A stretch of DNA of 64,000 nt from Carya illinoinensis (lineage: Eukaryota; Streptophyta; Magnoliopsida; Fagales; Juglandaceae), in the NCBI RefSeq assembly GCF_018687715.1, contig NC_056765.1:19006894-19070893 (forward strand), given 5' to 3'. The notes under the pieces are model-generated. The model was not told the origin of the DNA. It ran no database searches and was given only the letters and a program-made list of their open reading frames with translations. The translations under genes were made by a program, and so were the position numbers. Below, one piece after another: positions 59,745 through 64,000 of the stretch; within the stretch, counting starts at the first letter, position 1; each line of letters begins with the position of its first letter.

Positions 59745-60241
59745 AAGGTTTCACTAATCACTTCTGCCCTGACCATGTTTACAGGTTAAAGAAAGCACTC
59801 TATGGGCTAAAACAAGCACCTATTGCTTTGTATGAAATTTTGATAGCTTACTTAATTGAACATGGCTTCACTAGAAGACAAGCTAATAAGACTCTCTTCT
59901 TCATAAAATCTAGTAAGCAACTACTCATGCTCAAATTTATGTTGATGATATTGTGTTTGAAGTAACACTTGATTCTCTCTCATACGATTTTGCTATTGAA
60001 ATGAAATCTGAATTTGAGATGAGCATAATTGATCAGTTAAACTTCTTCTTGGGCATTCAAGTAAAACAAACTGAAGGAGTCTTTATCTCACAATCCAAGT
60101 GTGTTAGAGAGCTTGATAAAAAGTTTGTGATGGAAGGAAATAGTCATGCTCGTACTCCTCTGAACACTTTGGTATAAATCAACACAAATCATATTGGAAA
60201 AAATGTTGACCCTTCTCCTTATAGAAACATGATAGGAAGTT
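59745..60241 (+). pseudogene. Reverse transcriptase remnant of Copia A
   Basis: Integrase and the RT N-terminus are deleted: pre-integrase sequence runs straight into FCPDHVYRLKKALYGLKQAP, then AYLIEHGFTRRQANKTLFF and, after a frameshift, QIYVDDIVFEVTLDS (catalytic YVDD at 59938-59949). FEMSIIDQLNFFLGIQVKQT, GVFISQSKCVRELDKKF and DPSPYRNMIGS end it. The sequence breaks off where the LTR of element D begins. Confidence 0.9.
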
Positions 60242-61472
60242 AATCGGTGCAAAACTGCAAGTGCACAGTATCGTAGTTTTATAATAAAGTGATAAGAAGA
60301 GTATCGTCCCTAGGAATTGGTACCTTACTTTTGCCAAATACCAAAATTATACTACTCTCGATTTTATCTAGAGGAATCACTAAGATTTTTGTAGTTGCAA
60401 ATTAAACTAAGATCAACTCAAAGAGAAATACGCAAAGGAAATAAAACTGACGTTCAAAGATCAAGTTAATGGGAAAGAAAACTTCTAGGAAATCGATTTC
60501 ACCTAATTCTTCACTATGCTTTTCTCATCCAGCTAATTTAATTTAATTCTTTTTGTTCATTAGCAAATCTCTAATTCATCCAACAGCCTCTTTCGATAGT
60601 CAATTGGAAATTATTCTTGTTCATCAATTCACACAAGAATATGCAAATTAATAAAGCAAGAAAGCAATAAGACCTATGATTTAATTACTACATAGGTTCA
60701 TACAAGTCTTTCGATCTCTAAACTTTCCTATGCTGAAATATTCAAGATCTACCCTATGATTCCCTCTTTCGATAGCAAATCACAAGATTAAATATCATCT
60801 AATCAACGGCCAGTTAATTAGAAGCAATAAACTTAGAATAAATCAGATAAACAAAGAGAGAATTGCCTTAAATTAGCGTAGACAATCAAGCATAGTTTGG
60901 GACTAGGTTACATTGTTTTTCTAGAATAAATAAAATTTAGCTCATGCTAGAAATCGAATTCAACATAAACGAATTCACTATAATTGTTCTGAGAATATTG
61001 GAAGAAAATAAACGCTGAAAAATACTCCTCGCAGCCGCAACTCGTCTTCAAAAACTCAAGGAAATGTTTCAATGCTTTTCTCCTGTCTATGCTCGTGTAT
61101 GATTGCAAAATAGATGATTTGAATCCTTCTAGCTGTGCTTTTCTGTCCCAAAAATGTTCTCCAGTCAAAAGGTACGACCATAGAGTGAAAAATCACTTTT
61201 ATATGGTGTGACGGCGGAAGACCCTAGATCTGTCAAAATACGATGTTCGCTCGAACGGGGTGTCGAGCGCACATCGAGCGTTTGACTCTGCCTGATTTCG
61301 CTCGAGTGGCCAATGTCTCCGCTCGAGCGATCTTTGTTTTCCAGCAACCTGCTCGAGCTCACTGTCGAGCGGCAGTCGAGCGTTTGAATCTGCCTGAATT
61401 CGCTCGAGCGGCCAAAAGCCTCTGTTCGAGCGATCTTGTAAAATCTGCAATACGAAATTTTGCAAGTCATCA
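60242..61472 (-). repeat. 3' LTR of element D
   Basis: The minus strand starts TGATGACTTGCAAAATTTCG just after the G-rich AGTTTAGGGGTATT and ends near GTTTTGCACCGATTA. The left limit could be 60240-60250. It contains a CGAGCG-rich duplicated block (61236-61440). Confidence 0.7.
61236..61440. repeat. Duplicated CGAGCG-rich block in the LTR of element D
   Basis: Two imperfect ~105-bp copies share TCGAGCG(G)CA, CGAGCGTTTGA(C/A)TCTGCC, TTCGCTCGAG and GAGCGATCTTG/T. Each contains multiple CTCGAG/CGAGCG words. It is strikingly GC-rich within an AT-rich LTR. Confidence 0.85.
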
Positions 61473-63114
61473 AATACCCCTAAACTTACAACTTTGTTTG
61501 GCCTTTAAACAAAAAGAAAAGCAAATGATAGTTTAGGCAATATCAACTCGACTCCAAAGAGAAATATCATCACTTACCAAGCTTTTATGAATTTAGATTT
61601 TATCACTGGTATCTTACTCTTTTAACATTAAAGATAGCAAGAAAATCAATTAAAAATTTTGCAATTTGTCAAGCAAGAGTTAAGTATTTACTTCAACCTA
61701 AAGCTAAGACCTTGAGTGTGTGTGATATAGTCAATTTAACCTCAAACCACCTGCAAACTCAGATAAAAGTAGAATAATCAAAATCAGAAGAATTCTCTTA
61801 AAACTTAATCCCATAAGTCCAGTTTTCAGAAATCCTCTCCACTAATATAGTCAACACCAAAAATCAGAGATCAAAAGGTCTTTAATAAGGTTGTAATGAT
61901 AGGCCACAGGGTGAGAGTTAAGAAAGAACTAGATATGAAAAATCAAAGCAAACTGAAAAAATACTTAGTGAAAAGAACACTAAAAGAGATACCCACATAA
62001 TTCAAATCATAGCTCTTTCTTGGCAATATGCTCATACTTGTGGCATTATTGTTGCTGTAATCACTGAAGCAATACCAACAATTCCTTTAACGAAATCTGA
62101 GGTGATACATACTCTGCTTAGTGACTTCTTTTTTTTTTGTTTATTTTTTTTTGTTTTCACTTCTTTTTTTTTTTTTACTATCTTTCTCCTTCTTTCTTCT
62201 TCTTCGTCTTTGATCAAACAGAGCAAACATAATACAGTTTATCATGAAATAAATTTTCTCTTTTAAATGTAACTCTCCACTAAAGTATTTTCTCAAACTA
62301 TCAAAGGTAGATTCATTATTTTTCAGGCTTAGAGCGGGCATGGTTTATGTAGTTCAAAGAATAAATAAAGGCTTATGAAGGCTCAAGGGGGTTGACTATG
62401 GAAACACACCATGTAATGATGGCATGATATTTAGGACGGCTGGAAAAGCTTTTTGGTTATGCCAAAGAAATGCCAAGATCATTTCTCTAATATTTGGTCT
62501 CAACTAGGATTTCGCCTCAAGGACCCATCAACGGATTCTAGAGCAAAGCAAAATCAAACTTCCCTCTTTCAATTAATTCAACTTCTTCTCTTCATAAGCA
62601 AAATGGAATAAGAGAAAAACGACTATGTGCTCAATTATGTTCAAGGTCAAAGATTTAAACCAAAGTACCCACAAAACTCCACTTGACATAAAAGAAATTT
62701 CAAAACCATCTTCAATCACAAATTTCAGAGTCATAGAGAATTAAATCTTACTCCAATGCATGCTTGGTAAGAGAATCAGACAACCCATCAACAACCCAAG
62801 ACTTAGAAAACAAGATGATCAAATGACTATAGGAGTTTACACCCTCAAACTTAAACTAAACAATGTCCTCATTGTAATGCAAAAGTAAAAAGGATTGAAG
62901 AAATAAAAGGAACTTCCCTGTTTCATGATAAATCTTCCGTAGTTTAAAATTTTTCAGCTCTTTATTCATGCTAAATAAACCTGTATCAAAAACTAAATTA
63001 TTAAAACTAAATAAATAAAGATAATAAAATAAATGAAAGAATGAAAGATAGATATATGGGTTGCCTCCCATAAGCGCTTGTTTTAAAGTCTACAGCCAGA
63101 CTTTTCAATTTTCA
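61473..63114 (-). other. 3' non-coding region of element D
   Basis: No coding sequence. Two conserved-looking motifs in element sense: AAGCGCTTATGGGAGGCAAC (63059-63078) just after the integrase stop, and AATGAGGACATTG with a following AGTTTGAGGGTG (about 62840-62873). A likely PPT (TTTAGGGG) is at about 61475-61485. Lys-rich minus-strand frames at 62032-62341 come from T-rich DNA. Confidence 0.7.
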
Positions 63115-64000
63115 TCAATTAGGATCTCCAAGACGAATAAATGCATAGTTTCTCTCCACTTGTTCTCTATAGTAGTGCTTCAATCTCTGACCATTGACTC
63201 TGAAAATATTCCCTATCTTGTCCTTCAAATCTACTGCTCCAAAAGAGAAAACTTCATGAATTGTATAAGGATCTGTCCATCTTGATTTTAACTTTCTTGG
63301 GAAGAGTTTGAGTCGTGAATTGAAGAGTAAAACTTGTTGTCCTGGTGCAAACTGTCGCCTAAGAATCTGTTTGTCATGCCACTTCTTCGTCCTTTCTTTA
63401 TAGATCTTTGCATTTTCATATGCATCATTCCGGAACTCTTCCATCTCATTCAATTGAAGAAGTCGCTTTTCACCTGCTGCCTTCAAATCAAAGTTAAACA
63501 TTTTTACAGTCCAATAAACTCTATGCTCCAACTCCACAGGAAGATGACATGCCTTTCCAAACACTAATCGGTATGGAGACATCCCGATGGGTGTTTTAAA
63601 GGCTGTACGGTATGCCCATAAAGCATCATCAATCTTCTTCGCCCAATTCTTTCTATTGGTTTTGACCGTCTTTTCAAGGATGTTCTTGATTTCTCTATTT
63701 GAAATTTCAGCTTGGCCATTAGTTTGAGGATGGTAGGCAATTGCTATCTTGTACTTTACACCATATTTAGAAAGAAGATTATCAAACAACTTGTTGCAAA
63801 AGTGAGTCCCTTCATCATTACTAATAGCTCGTGGAATGCTAAATCTTGTGAATAAATTCTTGTGCAGAAATTTGAGCACTACCTTTGCATCATTTGTTGT
63901 TGTAGCAATTGTTTCCACCCATTTTGACACATAGTCAACTGCTAATAAGATATAAGCAAAACCTAAAGAAGGAGGAAAAGGCCCCATAAAATCTATTCCC
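63115..64000 (-). CDS. Integrase of element D (C-terminal part of Pol, incomplete at window edge)
   Basis: The open frame enters from the right edge as [16 protein letters not shown] and ends at FIRLGDPN. All three catalytic acidic residues of the DDE triad are present: Asp in GIDFMGPF, Asp in [10 protein letters not shown], and Glu in [13 protein letters not shown]. Further landmarks are [49 protein letters not shown], the [19 protein letters not shown] core with [19 protein letters not shown], and [10 protein letters not shown]. There is no chromodomain, which places it with non-chromoviral gypsy elements. The visible part is about 295 residues without stops. It is the only mobile-element frame in the window that looks undamaged. 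Confidence 0.93.
   Translation of the reverse strand, partial: GIDFMGPFPPSLGFAYILLAVDYVSKWVETIATTTNDAKVVLKFLHKNLFTRFSIPRAISNDEGTHFCNKLFDNLLSKYGVKYKIAIAYHPQTNGQAEISNREIKNILEKTVKTNRKNWAKKIDDALWAYRTAFKTPIGMSPYRLVFGKACHLPVELEHRVYWTVKMFNFDLKAAGEKRLLQLNEMEEFRNDAYENAKIYKERTKKWHDKQILRRQFAPGQQVLLFNSRLKLFPRKLKSRWTDPYTIHEVFSFGAVDLKDKIGNIFRVNGQRLKHYYREQVERNYAFIRLGDPN

Larger units (their letters stand above)
42003..60241 (+). mobile_element. Copia LTR retrotransposon A (Sirevirus-type), heavily interrupted and truncated
   Basis: It has a 5' LTR (42003 to ~42836), an initiator tRNA-Met primer site (42841-42852), gag (42892 to ~44680), then a ~14.5-kb insertion (element B and its passengers), then protease (59185-59735) and an RT remnant (59745-60241). 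Integrase and the RT N-terminus are deleted. The right part is lost at the junction with element D. No 3' LTR is in view. The gag and protease sequence types and the gag zinc-knuckle spacing fit the Sirevirus branch of Copia. Confidence 0.85.
60242..64000 (-). mobile_element. Ty3/gypsy LTR retrotransposon D (Athila/Tat-like), minus strand, 3' part
   Basis: Visible are the 3' LTR (about 60242-61472), a 1.6-kb non-coding stretch and the open integrase (63115 to the right edge). The rest of pol, gag and the 5' LTR must lie beyond 64000. It is inserted at the truncated RT of Copia A. The sequence type is close to element E but the coding region is intact, so it is probably younger. Confidence 0.85.

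Overview
The window is nuclear DNA of a dicot, most likely a woody plant. It is AT-rich, has one spliced host gene with plant-type introns, and is otherwise filled with plant LTR retrotransposons, L1-type LINEs and small inverted-repeat elements. The AT-rich hairpin repeats and the L1 ORF1 type resemble what I remember from Fagales (walnut, hickory, oak relatives); that is an impression, not a test. Nothing bacterial, organellar or ribosomal is visible.

Layout. 1-7.39 kb: AT-rich intergenic DNA with three copies of a hairpin MITE family, a second MITE and short tandem duplications. 7.39-8.2 kb: a solo Copia (Sirevirus-type) LTR. 8.38-9.22 kb: the only convincing host gene, a two-exon DUF1635 protein. 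9.2-12.4 kb: intergenic DNA with an L1 3' remnant. 12.4-21.5 kb: an odd block with two direct-repeat copies about 7.3 kb apart around GC-rich tandem repeats: a 15-bp minisatellite cut in two by a solo LTR, and a ~470-bp tandem array. 22.285-38.83 kb: one L1 LINE with a 16-bp target duplication, broken open by a complete Ty3/gypsy element (24.934-34.685 kb, TSD TTAAG) and by a solo LTR of the same family in the other orientation (36.382-37.770 kb, TSD ATTTT). 38.85-42.0 kb: intergenic, low-complexity. 42.0-60.24 kb: a plus-strand Sirevirus-type Copia (A) hit by a minus-strand Sirevirus-type Copia (B, 44.685 to ~59.15 kb). B carries a chromovirus-type LTR in place of its integrase (48.387-50.489 kb) and a second one in its 5' LTR (52.841-58.464 kb, TSD AATAT). 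That second LTR carries a third (53.492-55.355 kb), so nesting is four deep. 60.24-64.0 kb: the 3' part of a minus-strand Ty3/gypsy element (D) whose integrase is open and runs off the right edge.

How it works together. Apart from the DUF1635 gene, everything is mobile DNA in different stages of decay. Target-site duplications let the insertions be ordered: L1, then the gypsy family twice; Copia A, then B, then the chromoviral LTRs; D into A. Only D's integrase looks intact. The most unusual points are the gypsy 5' LTR whose centre was replaced by about 1 kb of foreign, gene-leader-like DNA, the split acidic-pentapeptide minisatellite with its neighbouring 470-bp array, and an antisense coding-like remnant inside Copia B. 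I see no evidence of a wholly new functional system, but these are the places to look.
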